A stretch of 38,904 nucleotides of DNA, taken from Gemmatimonadota bacterium (GTDB lineage: Bacteria; Gemmatimonadota; Gemmatimonadetes; Gemmatimonadales; Gemmatimonadaceae). The notes beneath the pieces were generated by a model that worked only from the letters and a program-made list of their open reading frames with translations, had not been told where the DNA came from and did no database searches. Where the stretch lies: positions 1 to 38,904 of the forward strand of contig JAGWRI010000022.1 in assembly GCA_028876525.1 (NCBI GenBank). The letters are read 5' to 3'. The position numbers and the translations under genes are program-made. Below are positions 23,613 to 32,437 of the stretch, in pieces (positions within the stretch are counted from its first letter, which is position 1; the number at the start of each line of letters is the position of its first letter).

Positions 23613-25396
23613 ATGGCGTGCTCCAGGCCGCCCGCGACGGCGCGAATCAGGTCGAACTTCTGCATGTCCCACGCCGCGGTGGGGCACCGCTCGGCGCACA
23701 GCCCGCAGTGCAGGCACACGTCCTCGTCCTTGACCATCAGCCGTCCCGTCTGCGGCAGCGCCGCCGACACGTACAGTCCCTGGTCCGGGTTCGCCGCCGG
23801 CGCCGACAGCCGCGCCCGCAGGTCGGCCTCGCCGCGTCCGTCGGGCGCGATCGTGAGGCAGTTCACCGGGCACACGTCCACGCAGGCATCGCACTCGATG
23901 CACAGCGTGCTCGTGAAGTGCGTCTCGATGTCGCAGTTGAGGCACCGCTGCACTTCGGCCGCCGTCTGCTCGGGGGTGAAACCCAGCTCCACCTCCACCG
24001 CCACGTCCGAGAAGCGCTTGACCAGCGCCTCGTGCTCCATCTTGGCGCGCGACGACGGGTTGTAGTCGTTGTGGTAGCTCCAGGCGTGCATGCCCAGCTT
24101 GGCGCTCACCAGGTTCATGCCGTCCGGCGGGCGGTCGGTGACCGGGACGCCCTGGCAGTGGTTGTCGATCGAGATCGCCGCCTGGTGGCCGTGCTCCACC
24201 GCCCAGATGATGTTCTCGGGCCCCCACGCGGCGTCGCCGCCGAAGAACACGCCCGGGCGGGTGCTCATGAAGGTCGTGCGATCCACCACGGGCATGTCCC
24301 ATTTGGGGTCGAACGCGAGCCCGATGTCCCGCTCGATCCACGGGAAGGCGTTGTCCTGCCCGATGGCGAGGATGACCTCGTCGCAGGGAATCACCGTCGT
24401 GCCGATCACCTTGCTCTTCTGCTTCCCGTCCGCTTCGGTCCACTCGAGCTGCTCGAATTCCATGCCCACGAGCTTGCCGCCCTCGATCACGAAGCGCTTC
24501 GGCGCGTGGTTCTCGACGATCTCGATGCCCTCCTCCTCGGCGTCCTCCAGCTCCCACGGCGACGCCTTGAAGTAGGGGCGCGACCGGCGCGCCACGACCT
24601 TCACGTCGGTGCCGCCCAGCCGCTTGGACGTGCGGCAGCAGTCCATGGCCGTGTTGCCCACGCCGATGATCAGCACCCGCGGCGAAATCGTTTCGACGTG
24701 GCCGAAGTGCACCGAGCCCAGCCATTCGATGCCGATGTGGATCTGCGCCTTGGCGTCCCAGCGCCCGGGGATGTCCAGCTCCTTCCCCCTCGGGGCGCCG
24801 CTGCCGACGAACACGGCGTCGTACCCCTCGGCGAGCAGCGCCTTGAGGCTGGTCACCGGCATCTCGTAGCGGATGTCCACGCCCATGTCGAGAATGGCGT
24901 CCACCTCGGCGTCGAGCACCGGCGCGGGCAGGCGGAACGCGGGAATGTTGTAGCGCATGAGGCCGCCGGCCTGCGGCAGCTTCTCGTAGATCACGCACTC
25001 GTACCCGAGGGGCATGAGGTCGTTCGCCACGGTGAGCGACGCCGGACCGGCGCCGACGAGCGCGACGCGCTTTCCATTCTTCTGCGCCGGCGCCTGGGGC
25101 AGCCGGTCGTCGATCTCGTCGCGCAGATCGGCCGCCACGCGCTTCAGCCGGCAGATCGCGACGGGCTTTCCGTCCACGCGGCCGCGCCGGCAGGCGGGTT
25201 CGCAGGGACGGTCGCAGGTGCGGCCGAGGATGCCCGGGAACACGTTCGACATGCGATTGAGCATGTACGAATCCGTGTACCGGCCCTGCGCGATGAGGCG
25301 AATGTATTCGGGAACGTTGGTGTGGGCCGGACAGGCCCACTGGCAGTCGACGACTTTATGGTAGTACTGCGGATTTCGAACGTCCGTTGGATCCAT
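23609..25396 (-). CDS. GltD-like NAD(P)H/FAD oxidoreductase with C-terminal 2x[4Fe-4S] ferredoxin domain
   Basis: A 595-residue protein. The N-terminal cluster-binding region has CQWACPAH and CDRPCEPAC, as in the glutamate synthase small subunit. Next come an FAD Rossmann motif (LVGAGPASLTVA, about 112) and an NAD(P)H Rossmann motif (IIGVGNTAMDCC, about 240). The C-terminal two-cluster ferredoxin domain has CIECDACVDVCP and CLHCGLCAERCP. It heads a tight operon with korA and korB, so it most likely moves electrons between NAD(P)H and the 2-oxoacid oxidoreductase or ferredoxin rather than serving glutamate synthase, whose large subunit is absent. The start is ATG 25396 with a GAGGG about ten bases upstream. 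Direction of electron flow is unknown. Confidence 0.88.
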   Translation of the reverse strand: MDPTDVRNPQYYHKVVDCQWACPAHTNVPEYIRLIAQGRYTDSYMLNRMSNVFPGILGRTCDRPCEPACRRGRVDGKPVAICRLKRVAADLRDEIDDRLPQAPAQKNGKRVALVGAGPASLTVANDLMPLGYECVIYEKLPQAGGLMRYNIPAFRLPAPVLDAEVDAILDMGVDIRYEMPVTSLKALLAEGYDAVFVGSGAPRGKELDIPGRWDAKAQIHIGIEWLGSVHFGHVETISPRVLIIGVGNTAMDCCRTSKRLGGTDVKVVARRSRPYFKASPWELEDAEEEGIEIVENHAPKRFVIEGGKLVGMEFEQLEWTEADGKQKSKVIGTTVIPCDEVILAIGQDNAFPWIERDIGLAFDPKWDMPVVDRTTFMSTRPGVFFGGDAAWGPENIIWAVEHGHQAAISIDNHCQGVPVTDRPPDGMNLVSAKLGMHAWSYHNDYNPSSRAKMEHEALVKRFSDVAVEVELGFTPEQTAAEVQRCLNCDIETHFTSTLCIECDACVDVCPVNCLTIAPDGRGEADLRARLSAPAANPDQGLYVSAALPQTGRLMVKDEDVCLHCGLCAERCPTAAWDMQKFDLIRAVAGGLEHAI

Positions 25397-25480
25397 GCCG
25401 CGACTTCCCTCTAATTGGCGGGTTCGCTTGAGTTTCGCGGGACGGGTGAGCGATTGCAAGCCGGCCGGTCGGGATTCGGA

Positions 25481-25509
25481 TTGCCTTTTTCGCGGCCGGG
25501 GCGTAGGTT
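25481..25509 (+). promoter_or_regulatory. Promoter upstream of the rny leader
   Basis: TTGCCT (25481-25486), a 17-base spacer and TAGGTT (25504-25509) form a good sigma-70-type promoter. Transcription should begin near 25516, about 165 bases before the rny ATG. It lies in the divergent intergenic region shared with the GltD-like gene. Confidence 0.65.
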
Positions 25510-25515
25510 TTGAGA

Positions 25516-25682
25516 ACGAGTAGCCTTCTGGTCCGTAGGTTCAAGCGCGCACATGAGTTAGCTCCACCCGCCTCACGCCCTGCGTCGGCGTCGGGCCGGA
25601 ACAGGAGCCGCGCGCGCTCGGCGGGCCCCGGTTCTCCCCCCGATTCCGCGGGACCCACCCCGCGGTGGAGCATAGATTCCAG
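25516..25682 (+). ncRNA. ssrS: Structured RNA candidate, possibly 6S RNA
   Basis: The 165-base leader after the promoter has a long-range perfect stem, GCTCCACC (25561-25568) with GGTGGAGC (25664-25671). This encloses a large internal bubble and an apical hairpin (GAACAGGAGCCG paired with CGGC...CCGGTTC). A closing stem, an open bubble and a long apical stem are the 6S layout, and 6S genes are often near zapA/rny. The primary sequence does not prove it: a plain 5' leader of rny with regulatory structure is the alternative. The gene boundary at the 3' side is uncertain. Confidence 0.42.
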
Positions 25683-27266
25683 ATGAATCTCACCGCGATC
25701 ATCGCCGCGCTTGGCGCTCTCATTGTGGCGTCGCCGGCGGTTTTTTTTGTCGGACGCAGGCTTGGCCGGTCGGCCGAGCTGCGCCGCCAGGCGGAGGCCA
25801 AGGCCACCGCCCAGGACCTCGCCAAGCGCGTCATCGAGGACGCCGAGCGCGAAGCCGAGAACCTTCGGAAGAGCGCCATCGTGTCGGGCAAGGAAGAGCT
25901 GATCAAGCTCCGCGAGACGTTCGAGCAGGAAGCCCGCGGCCGCCGCGAGGAAGTGGAGCGCGAGGAGCGGCGCGTCGAGGACCGCGAGGGCCAGCTCGAC
26001 CGCAAGTTCGACGCGCTGGAGCAGCGCGAAAAGGACCTGTCGCGCCGCCAGAGCGACTTCGGGCGCCGCGAGAAGGACGTGGCGCAGCGCGAAGGGGAGC
26101 TCGAGAAGCTGATTGGCGAGGAGCGGCGGCGGCTGGAGCAGCTGGCCGGGATCTCGGCGCAGGAGGCCAAGGCCGAGCTCATCCGGCGCATGGAGGAGGA
26201 AGCCCAGGCCGACGCGGCCAGCCAGATCCGCGAGATCCGCGAGACGGCGCGCCGGAATGCCGAGCGCGAGGCCAAGAAGATCGTGGCGCTCGCCATCCAG
26301 CGCATCGCCGCCGAGCACACGGCCGAGAGCACGGTCTCGGCCGTGTCGCTGCCCAACGACGAGATGAAGGGACGCATCATCGGACGCGAGGGGCGCAACA
26401 TCCGCGCCTTCGAGCTGGCCACGGGCGTGGACGTGATCATCGACGACACCCCCGACACGGTGGTCGTGTCGTGCTTCGACCCGATCCGCCGCGAGGTGGC
26501 CCGGCTGGCGCTGGAGAAGCTCGTCACCGACGGGCGCATCCACCCCGGGCGCATCGAGGAAGTGGTGAACAAGTCGCGCAAGGAGATCGACGCCCAGATC
26601 GTCGAGATCGGCGAGGAGGCGGCGTACGAGGCGGGGGTGCACGGGCTGCACCCCGAACTCGTGAAGCTCGTCGGGCGCATGAACTGGCGCACCAGCTACG
26701 GGCAGAACATCCTCCAGCACTCGAAGGAGGTGGCGTGGCTGGCCGGGATCATGGCCGCGGAGCTGGGGCTGGACGTGGCGATGGCCAAGCGCGGGGCGCT
26801 GCTCCACGACATCGGCAAGGTGCTCACCCACGAGCACGAGGGCACGCACGTGCAGCTCGGCGTCGAGGTGGCCACGAAGTACGGCGAGCACCCGCTGGTC
26901 GTGAACTGCATTGCGGCGCACCACGACGACGTGCCGCACGAGAGCGAGATCTCGGTGCTGGTGCAGGCCGCCGACGCGATCTCGGGCTCGCGTCCGGGCG
27001 CGCGCCGCGAGGCGTTCGAGACGTACGTGAAGCGGCTGGAAGGGCTGGAGCGGATCGCCTCCAGCTACAAGGGCGTCGAGCGCACGTTCGCCATCCAGGC
27101 CGGCCGCGAGGTGCGCGTGATCGTCCTGCCCGAAGAGGTGGACGACCCGCGCATGGCGTCGATGTCGGAGGAGATCGCGCGCCGCATCGAGGCCGAGCTG
27201 CAGTACCCGGGACAGATCAAGGTCGTGCTGATTCGCGAAACGAGGGCCGTGGACTTTGCCAGATGA
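25683..27266 (+). CDS. rny: Ribonuclease Y
   Basis: RNase Y is a membrane-anchored endoribonuclease that starts mRNA decay. The 527 residues have an N-terminal transmembrane anchor ([21 protein letters not shown], about 3-23). A long charged coiled coil follows (about 40-200, many REE/EREE repeats). Then come a KH domain ([15 protein letters not shown]) and an HD domain (LLHDIGKV, with the AAHHDD segment downstream). The ATG at 25683 is preferred to the GTG at 25665, which falls inside the candidate stem and adds only six residues. An eight-T run lies in codons 20-22. The stop overlaps folD. Confidence 0.95.
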   Translation: MNLTAIIAALGALIVASPAVFFVGRRLGRSAELRRQAEAKATAQDLAKRVIEDAEREAENLRKSAIVSGKEELIKLRETFEQEARGRREEVEREERRVEDREGQLDRKFDALEQREKDLSRRQSDFGRREKDVAQREGELEKLIGEERRRLEQLAGISAQEAKAELIRRMEEEAQADAASQIREIRETARRNAEREAKKIVALAIQRIAAEHTAESTVSAVSLPNDEMKGRIIGREGRNIRAFELATGVDVIIDDTPDTVVVSCFDPIRREVARLALEKLVTDGRIHPGRIEEVVNKSRKEIDAQIVEIGEEAAYEAGVHGLHPELVKLVGRMNWRTSYGQNILQHSKEVAWLAGIMAAELGLDVAMAKRGALLHDIGKVLTHEHEGTHVQLGVEVATKYGEHPLVVNCIAAHHDDVPHESEISVLVQAADAISGSRPGARREAFETYVKRLEGLERIASSYKGVERTFAIQAGREVRVIVLPEEVDDPRMASMSEEIARRIEAELQYPGQIKVVLIRETRAVDFAR

Positions 27267-28158
27267 TACCGCGGTGCGGGGCACGCTGATCGACGGCGTC
27301 GCGCTCGCCAAGAAGATCCGGTTGCGCGTGGCCGAGGAGGCCGCGGCGCTCACCGCCCAGGGCACCACGCCGGGGCTCACGGTGGTGCTCGTCGGCGACG
27401 ACCCGGCGAGCGCCGTATACGTCCGCGCCAAGGGACGCGCCTCCGAAGAGGCGGGCATCCGCTCGGACACCATCCGCCTGCCGGCGTCCACGCCCGAGCA
27501 CGAGCTGCTCGCGCTCATCGACCGGCTGAACGCCGACCGCGCGGTGCACGGCATCCTCGTGCAGATGCCGCTGCCCAGGCACATCGACGCCGACGTCGTG
27601 ATCCGGCGCCTCGACCCCGAGAAGGACGTCGACGGCTTCCACCCCGTGAACGTCGGGCTGCTCTGCGCCGGCTCGAAGGAGGGCTTCGCCCCCTGCACGC
27701 CGGCGGGCGTGATGGCCATGCTCCGCGCCTACGGCGTGGAGACCCGCGGCGCCCACGTCGTGGTGCTGGGGCGCAGCAACATCGTGGGCAAGCCGATGGC
27801 CTCGCTGCTCATGCAGGCCGGCCCAGACGCCGACGCCACGGTCACGGTCTGCCATTCGCGGACGCGCGACCTCGCCGAGCACGTGCGCCGGGCCGACATC
27901 GTCATCGCCGCCGTGGGCCGGCCGCACATGGTCACGGCCGACATGGTGAAGCCGGGCGCGGTGGTGATCGACGTGGGCATCAACCGCGTGAACGATCCGG
28001 CCGCGCCCAAGGGCTACCGCCTGGTGGGCGACGTGGATTTCGAGAACGTGAAAGACGTGGCGTCGCTCATCACCCCGGTGCCCGGCGGCGTGGGGCCGAT
28101 GACCATCGCGATGCTGCTGCAAAACACCGTCCGCGCCGCGTTCCGCGCGTTGGGCTGA
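27256..28158 (+). CDS. folD: Methylenetetrahydrofolate dehydrogenase / methenyltetrahydrofolate cyclohydrolase
   Basis: FolD oxidises 5,10-methylene-THF and hydrolyses the product to 10-formyl-THF, supplying one-carbon units. The 300 residues contain [10 protein letters not shown], the substrate-binding [13 protein letters not shown] (about 95-108), [26 protein letters not shown] (about 168-185), and a C-terminal [18 protein letters not shown]. The TTG at 27256 has GAGGG nine bases upstream and overlaps the rny stop; GTG 27274 is an alternative start but has no ribosome binding site and removes only six residues. The xseA ATG overlaps its stop by one base. Confidence 0.96.
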   Translation: MPDDTAVRGTLIDGVALAKKIRLRVAEEAAALTAQGTTPGLTVVLVGDDPASAVYVRAKGRASEEAGIRSDTIRLPASTPEHELLALIDRLNADRAVHGILVQMPLPRHIDADVVIRRLDPEKDVDGFHPVNVGLLCAGSKEGFAPCTPAGVMAMLRAYGVETRGAHVVVLGRSNIVGKPMASLLMQAGPDADATVTVCHSRTRDLAEHVRRADIVIAAVGRPHMVTADMVKPGAVVIDVGINRVNDPAAPKGYRLVGDVDFENVKDVASLITPVPGGVGPMTIAMLLQNTVRAAFRALG

Positions 28159-29405
28159 TGCCCCGCCGGCGGGATCCGCGCGCCGCCGGCCACGGCGACT
28201 ACGAGCTGTTCGCCGGGGCGGCCGACGCGCCGGGCATGATTCCGGCCGAGGCCGCGCCCGGCGAGAGCGCCGAAACCGCCGTCGCGGTCGCCACGCTCAC
28301 CCAGACCGCCAAGGCCGTGGTCGAGGGCGCCTTCTCGCCGCTCTGGGTGCGCGGCGAGGTGAGCGACTTCAAGGCCCACCGCAACGGCCACTGGTACTTC
28401 ACCCTGCGCGACGACGCGGCGCAGATCCGCTGCGTGGTCTGGTCGCGCGACCAGCGCGGCATGCCGGCCGCGCCCGACGACGGCATGCAGGTCTCGGCGC
28501 TGGGCCAGCTCACCGTGTACGCCGCCCGCGGCGAGATGCAGTTCACCATCCGGCGGCTGGAGGCGGCCGGCGACGGGCTGTGGCGCAAGGCGTTCGAGCA
28601 GACGCGGGCCCGCCTCGAGGCCGACGGCCTCCTGGCCCCCGAGCGGAAGCGCCCGATCCCGAAGTATCCGCGGCGCATCGCCGTGATCACGAGTCCCACC
28701 GGCGCCGCCCTGCACGACATCGCGGCCGTCGTGCGCCGGCGCGCGCCCGGGGTGGAGATCGTGGTCATTCCCGCGGCCGTGCAGGGGGAGTCGGCGCCCG
28801 CCGAGCTCGTGGCCGCCCTCGACCGGCTCGCGCGGTGGCGCGACGCCGATCTCCTCATCATCGGCCGCGGGGGCGGCGCCCGCGAGGACCTCTGGGCGTT
28901 CAACGACGAGCGGGTGGCGCGCGCCCTCGCCGACTGCCCGATCCCCGCCATTTCCGCGGTGGGGCACGAGGTGGACGTCACGATCTGCGACCTCGTGGCC
29001 GACCTGCGCGCCCCCACGCCGTCGGCCGCCGCCGAAGCGGCGGTGCGATCGGTGCAGGAGCTGGCCGCGCAGGTCCGCTCGCTGGGCAACCGGCTGCGTC
29101 GAGGCGTGACTTCGCGGCTCGAGGTCGCCGACCTGCGGCTGCACCGCGCCGGGCGCGGCCTCGCGGCGCTGAGCCGCCGGGGCGTGGAACGCCGGCGTTC
29201 GCGCGTGCAGGGGCTGGCCGGACGGCTCGATGCGCTGAGTCCGCTCGCCACGCTCGAGCGCGGATACGCCGTGGCCCGCGACGACGGCGGACGCGTGCTT
29301 GCATCGGCGCGCCAGTTCGCGCCCGGCCTGGACTTCCGCCTCACGCTGCGCGACGGCGACGTCCGCGCGCGCGCCACGGATCCGATGCCGAGGGATGACG
29401 CATGA
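28158..29405 (+). CDS. xseA: Exodeoxyribonuclease VII large subunit
   Basis: XseA is the catalytic subunit of exonuclease VII, which cuts single-stranded DNA from both ends. The 415 residues carry an N-terminal OB domain (LWVRGEVSDFKAHRNGHWYFTLRDD, about 55-80). The catalytic part has ITSPTGAALHDI (about 175), DLLIIGRGGGAREDLWAFNDE (about 232-252) and SAVGHEVDVTICDLVAD (about 268-285). The helical C-terminus that binds XseB contains LSPLATLERGYAV. The N-terminal 30 residues are weakly conserved. It is overlapped by xseB. Confidence 0.96.
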   Translation: MPRRRDPRAAGHGDYELFAGAADAPGMIPAEAAPGESAETAVAVATLTQTAKAVVEGAFSPLWVRGEVSDFKAHRNGHWYFTLRDDAAQIRCVVWSRDQRGMPAAPDDGMQVSALGQLTVYAARGEMQFTIRRLEAAGDGLWRKAFEQTRARLEADGLLAPERKRPIPKYPRRIAVITSPTGAALHDIAAVVRRRAPGVEIVVIPAAVQGESAPAELVAALDRLARWRDADLLIIGRGGGAREDLWAFNDERVARALADCPIPAISAVGHEVDVTICDLVADLRAPTPSAAAEAAVRSVQELAAQVRSLGNRLRRGVTSRLEVADLRLHRAGRGLAALSRRGVERRRSRVQGLAGRLDALSPLATLERGYAVARDDGGRVLASARQFAPGLDFRLTLRDGDVRARATDPMPRDDA

Positions 29406-29614
29406 GCTTCGAAGCACGCCTGCAGCGCCTGGAACAGATCGTCGCCGAGCTGGAGGGCGACACGCTGGACCTGGCGCGCGCGCTCGCCCTGTTCGAGGAG
29501 GGCATCGCCTGCCTGCGCGACGCCACGACCGAGCTGACCAAGGCCGAGGCACAGGTCCGGCGCCTGGTCGAGAAGGACGACGGCACCTTCGAGGTCACCG
29601 ACCTCCGTGACTGA
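29402..29614 (+). CDS. xseB: Exodeoxyribonuclease VII small subunit
   Basis: A 70-residue helical protein matching XseB in size and pattern: FEARLQRLEQIVAELEGDTLDLARALALFEEGI. Several copies bind the long helix of each XseA subunit. The ATG overlaps the xseA stop by four bases (ATGA), giving stoichiometric coupling, and its 3' end overlaps the prenyl synthase start by eight bases. Confidence 0.95.
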   Translation: MSFEARLQRLEQIVAELEGDTLDLARALALFEEGIACLRDATTELTKAEAQVRRLVEKDDGTFEVTDLRD

Positions 29615-30500
29615 CCCCGCCGGGGAATTCGCCGGCCAGCGCGCCCTCGTGGACGCGGCGCTCGGCGCGCTCGCCGAGCGCGAGACCCGGGCCCTGGCCG
29701 ATCCGGCCGGGGATGCGATTCGCTACAGCCTGGCGGGCGGCGGGAAGCGGCTGCGCGGCGTGCTGTTCCTGGCTTCGTACCGCGCCGCAGGGGGCAGGGG
29801 CGACGCCGCCGAGCTGGCGGCGGCCATCGAAGTGGTGCACGCCTATTCGCTGGTCCACGACGACCTGCCCTGCATGGACGACGACGACATGCGGCGCGGG
29901 CGCCCCACGGTGCACCGCGCGTACGGCGTGGCGGTAGCCACCGCGGCCGGGGTCGCGATGGTGCCGCTGGCCGCCCGGGCCGCGGCGCGGGCGGGCCGCG
30001 CCATGGGCTTGTCACCGGCCGTCTGCGCCCGGATCGTCGAGGAGCTGATGCGGGCGTCGGGGGCGGGGGGGATGGTGGGCGGGCAGCTGCTGGATCTCGA
30101 GGGGGAGGGCCGCTCGCACACGCTGGCCGAGCTGGAGCGGATCCACCGCGCGAAGACGGGCGCCCTCATCGCCGCCGCGGTGACCCTGGGCGGCCTGGCC
30201 GCCGGGGCGGGCCCCGAGCGGACGGCGGCGCTGGAACGGTTCGGCACCTGCGTCGGACTGGCCTTCCAGATTGCCGACGACGTGCTGGACGTCACGGCGA
30301 CCACCGATCAACTCGGGAAGACCGCCGGCAAGGACGTCGCCTACGGCAAGACGACCTATCCCGCGCTGCTCGGGGTGGACGGCGCGGTGGCCAAAGCCGA
30401 CGCCCTGGTGGCCGACGCCTGCGCCGCGCTGGCCGGGGCGGGCATGCTGAGCCCGGAGCTGGAGCGCCTGGCCCGATTCATCATCGCGCGCCGATCGTAG
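29607..30500 (+). CDS. Polyprenyl diphosphate synthase (FPP/GGPP synthase type)
   Basis: The 297-residue protein has the trans-prenyltransferase signatures. The first aspartate-rich motif is HDDLPCMDDDDMRRGRPTVH (about 88-107) and the second is FQIADDVLDVT (about 220-230). It condenses isopentenyl diphosphate units on an allylic primer. Chain length cannot be fixed; the small residues ahead of the first motif (YSLVHDD) suit farnesyl to geranylgeranyl products. The region after the first motif reads AVATAAGVAMVPLA where most homologues have A-G-D-A-L, so one usual acidic position is missing. GTG start, overlapping xseB, directly upstream of dxs, which makes the precursor. Confidence 0.92.
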   Translation: MTDPAGEFAGQRALVDAALGALAERETRALADPAGDAIRYSLAGGGKRLRGVLFLASYRAAGGRGDAAELAAAIEVVHAYSLVHDDLPCMDDDDMRRGRPTVHRAYGVAVATAAGVAMVPLAARAAARAGRAMGLSPAVCARIVEELMRASGAGGMVGGQLLDLEGEGRSHTLAELERIHRAKTGALIAAAVTLGGLAAGAGPERTAALERFGTCVGLAFQIADDVLDVTATTDQLGKTAGKDVAYGKTTYPALLGVDGAVAKADALVADACAALAGAGMLSPELERLARFIIARRS

Positions 30501-30506
30501 TAGGTT
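30477..30506 (+). promoter_or_regulatory. Possible dxs promoter
   Basis: TAGGTT (30501-30506) begins right after the stop of the prenyl synthase gene, with TTCATC (30477-30482) 18 bases upstream. The -10 matches the window's recurrent TAGGTT; the -35 is weak. A start near 30513 would give a leader of about 26 bases. Confidence 0.45.
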
Positions 30507-30538
30507 TGTAGGACAGCCGAATCCCGATTGCGTTAGCC

Positions 30539-32437
30539 ATGAGCCTCCTGGACGGAATCAAGACCCCCGCCGATCTCCGCACGCTGACCCGGCCTCAGAT
30601 GGTCGAGTTGGCCGACGAGATGCGCGCGCGCCTCGTGGACGTGTGCTCCCGCACCGGAGGCCACATCGGCGCCGGCCTGGGCGTCGTGGAGCTGACCATC
30701 GCGCTCCACGCCACGTTCGAGACGCCGGCCGACCAGATCGTGTGGGACGTCGGGCACCAGGGGTATCCGCACAAGCTCCTCACCGGCCGCAACGGCCAGA
30801 TGGAAACGCTGCGCAAGGAGGGCGGGATCTCCGGCTTCCTGAAGCGCAACGAGAGCGAGTACGACGCCTTCGGCGCCGGCCATGCCGCCACCGCGATCTC
30901 GGCCGCGCTGGGCATGGCCGCCGGGCGCGACATCCGCGGCGAGGCGTTCAAGGTCGTGGCCGTGCTCGGCGACGGCGCCCTGACCAGCGGGCTGGCCTAC
31001 GAGGGACTCAACAACGCCGGCCATTCCGACCGCGACATCGTGGTCGTGCTCAACGACAACGAGATGTCCATCGCCCCCAACGTGGGCGCGATGTCCAAAT
31101 ACCTCAATTCGGTCCAGCGCAACTCGCTCTACAACCGCGTGCGCACCGTGCTGGGCGACATCGTGGACAAGGCGCCGAAGCCGCTGGCCGGCGTGAGCGG
31201 ATGGGTGAAGAAGTGGGAGGAGAGCGTCAAGTCGCTGCTCACCCCGGGCGTGCTGTTCGAGGAACTGGGCTTCCGCTATTTCGGCCCCATCGACGGCCAC
31301 GACATCCCGCTCATGCTCGACACCTTCGCCGCCGTGCGCGGCATGTCGGGCCCGCGATTGGTGCACGTGATCACCCAGAAGGGCAAGGGATACCCGGCCG
31401 GCGAGCACGCGGCCGGCGAGAAGTGGCACGCGCTGCCGCCCGATCACGACCCGGCCACCGGCAAGCCGCTCAAGGCGAGCACCGGGAACCCGGCCTACAC
31501 CGCCGTGTTCGGCAAGGCGCTGGCCCAGCTCGCCAAGGACGATCCGCGCGTGGTCACGATCACCGCGGCGATGCCCAGCGGCACGGGCACCGGCTTCGTG
31601 GCCCAGGCCGTGCCCGAGCGCTTCTTCGACGTCGGCATCGCCGAGGGGCACGCGGTGACCTTCGCCGCCGGTCTCGCCACCCGCGGCGTCCGGCCGGTCG
31701 TGGCCATCTACTCGACCTTCCTCCAGCGCGGCTACGACAACATCATCCACGACGTGGCCCTGCAGTCGCTGCCCGTGGTGTTCTGCATGGACCGCGCCGG
31801 CCTCGTCGGCGAGGACGGCGAGACGCACATGGGGCTGTACGACATCGCCTACATGCTCGCCGTTCCGGGCATGACCGTCACCGCGCCGCGCGACGGGACC
31901 GAGATGCTCGGCCTGCTGCGCGCCGGGCTCGCCCACGACGCCGGTCCCTTCTGCCTGCGCTATCCGCGCGCCAACGTCCCCGACGCCACGCCGGACGTGC
32001 GGCAGATCGAGCCGGTGCCCTACGGCACGTGGGACGTGCCGCGCCGCGGCGCCGAGGTCGCGATCCTCGCCGTCGGCACGATGGTCGAACCCTCGCTCCG
32101 GGCGGCCGAGACGCTGGCGGCCGAGGGGCTCCACGTGACGGTCGTGAACTGCCGCTTCCTCAAGCCGTACGACGAGGCGACCCTGGCCGCGGTGCTCGCC
32201 GACCACAAGCACGTGCTCACGGTGGAGGAAGGCACGGTCGTGAACGGATTCGGCGCGTACATGAGCGCCGTCATCGAGCGCCACGATCCGGCGGTGCGCG
32301 TGGAGACGCTGGGCGTTCCCGACCGCATCGTCTACGCGGCGCCCCGCGCGCGGCAGCTCGCGCTCTGCGGCCTCACGCCGGAGGGGATTGCCGACCGCGT
32401 GCGGGCGCTGCACGAGAGCGAGGCGATGGCCGGGTGA
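30539..32437 (+). CDS. dxs: 1-deoxy-D-xylulose-5-phosphate synthase
   Basis: Dxs condenses pyruvate and glyceraldehyde 3-phosphate in the first step of the MEP isoprenoid pathway. The 632 residues include GGHIGAGLGVVELTIALH (about 38-55) and IVWDVGHQGYPHKLLTGR. The TPP motif is GDGALTSGLAYEGLNNAG (about 147-164) with NDNEMSIAPNVGAMS. The transketolase-like half contains FFDVGIAEGHAVTFAAGLA, and MDRAGLVGEDGETHMG lies near residue 425. The neighbouring prenyl synthase uses products of the same pathway. Its stop overlaps the GTG of nadK. Confidence 0.98.
   Translation: MSLLDGIKTPADLRTLTRPQMVELADEMRARLVDVCSRTGGHIGAGLGVVELTIALHATFETPADQIVWDVGHQGYPHKLLTGRNGQMETLRKEGGISGFLKRNESEYDAFGAGHAATAISAALGMAAGRDIRGEAFKVVAVLGDGALTSGLAYEGLNNAGHSDRDIVVVLNDNEMSIAPNVGAMSKYLNSVQRNSLYNRVRTVLGDIVDKAPKPLAGVSGWVKKWEESVKSLLTPGVLFEELGFRYFGPIDGHDIPLMLDTFAAVRGMSGPRLVHVITQKGKGYPAGEHAAGEKWHALPPDHDPATGKPLKASTGNPAYTAVFGKALAQLAKDDPRVVTITAAMPSGTGTGFVAQAVPERFFDVGIAEGHAVTFAAGLATRGVRPVVAIYSTFLQRGYDNIIHDVALQSLPVVFCMDRAGLVGEDGETHMGLYDIAYMLAVPGMTVTAPRDGTEMLGLLRAGLAHDAGPFCLRYPRANVPDATPDVRQIEPVPYGTWDVPRRGAEVAILAVGTMVEPSLRAAETLAAEGLHVTVVNCRFLKPYDEATLAAVLADHKHVLTVEEGTVVNGFGAYMSAVIERHDPAVRVETLGVPDRIVYAAPRARQLALCGLTPEGIADRVRALHESEAMAG

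Noticed and set aside
21834-25414. Long plus-strand frames opposite korA and the GltD-like gene
   Set aside because: Shadows of the minus-strand operon, dominated by Arg, His and Leu repeats; no start signal or family resemblance.
25356-27719. 787-codon open frame antisense to rny and folD
   Set aside because: Same GC effect; composition is biased, no recognisable domain, and it overlaps the well-supported rny and folD genes.
29591-29605. GAGGTC-acc-GACCTC inverted repeat just before the prenyl synthase start
   Set aside because: It lies within xseB codons (EVTDL) and is short enough to be chance in GC-rich DNA.
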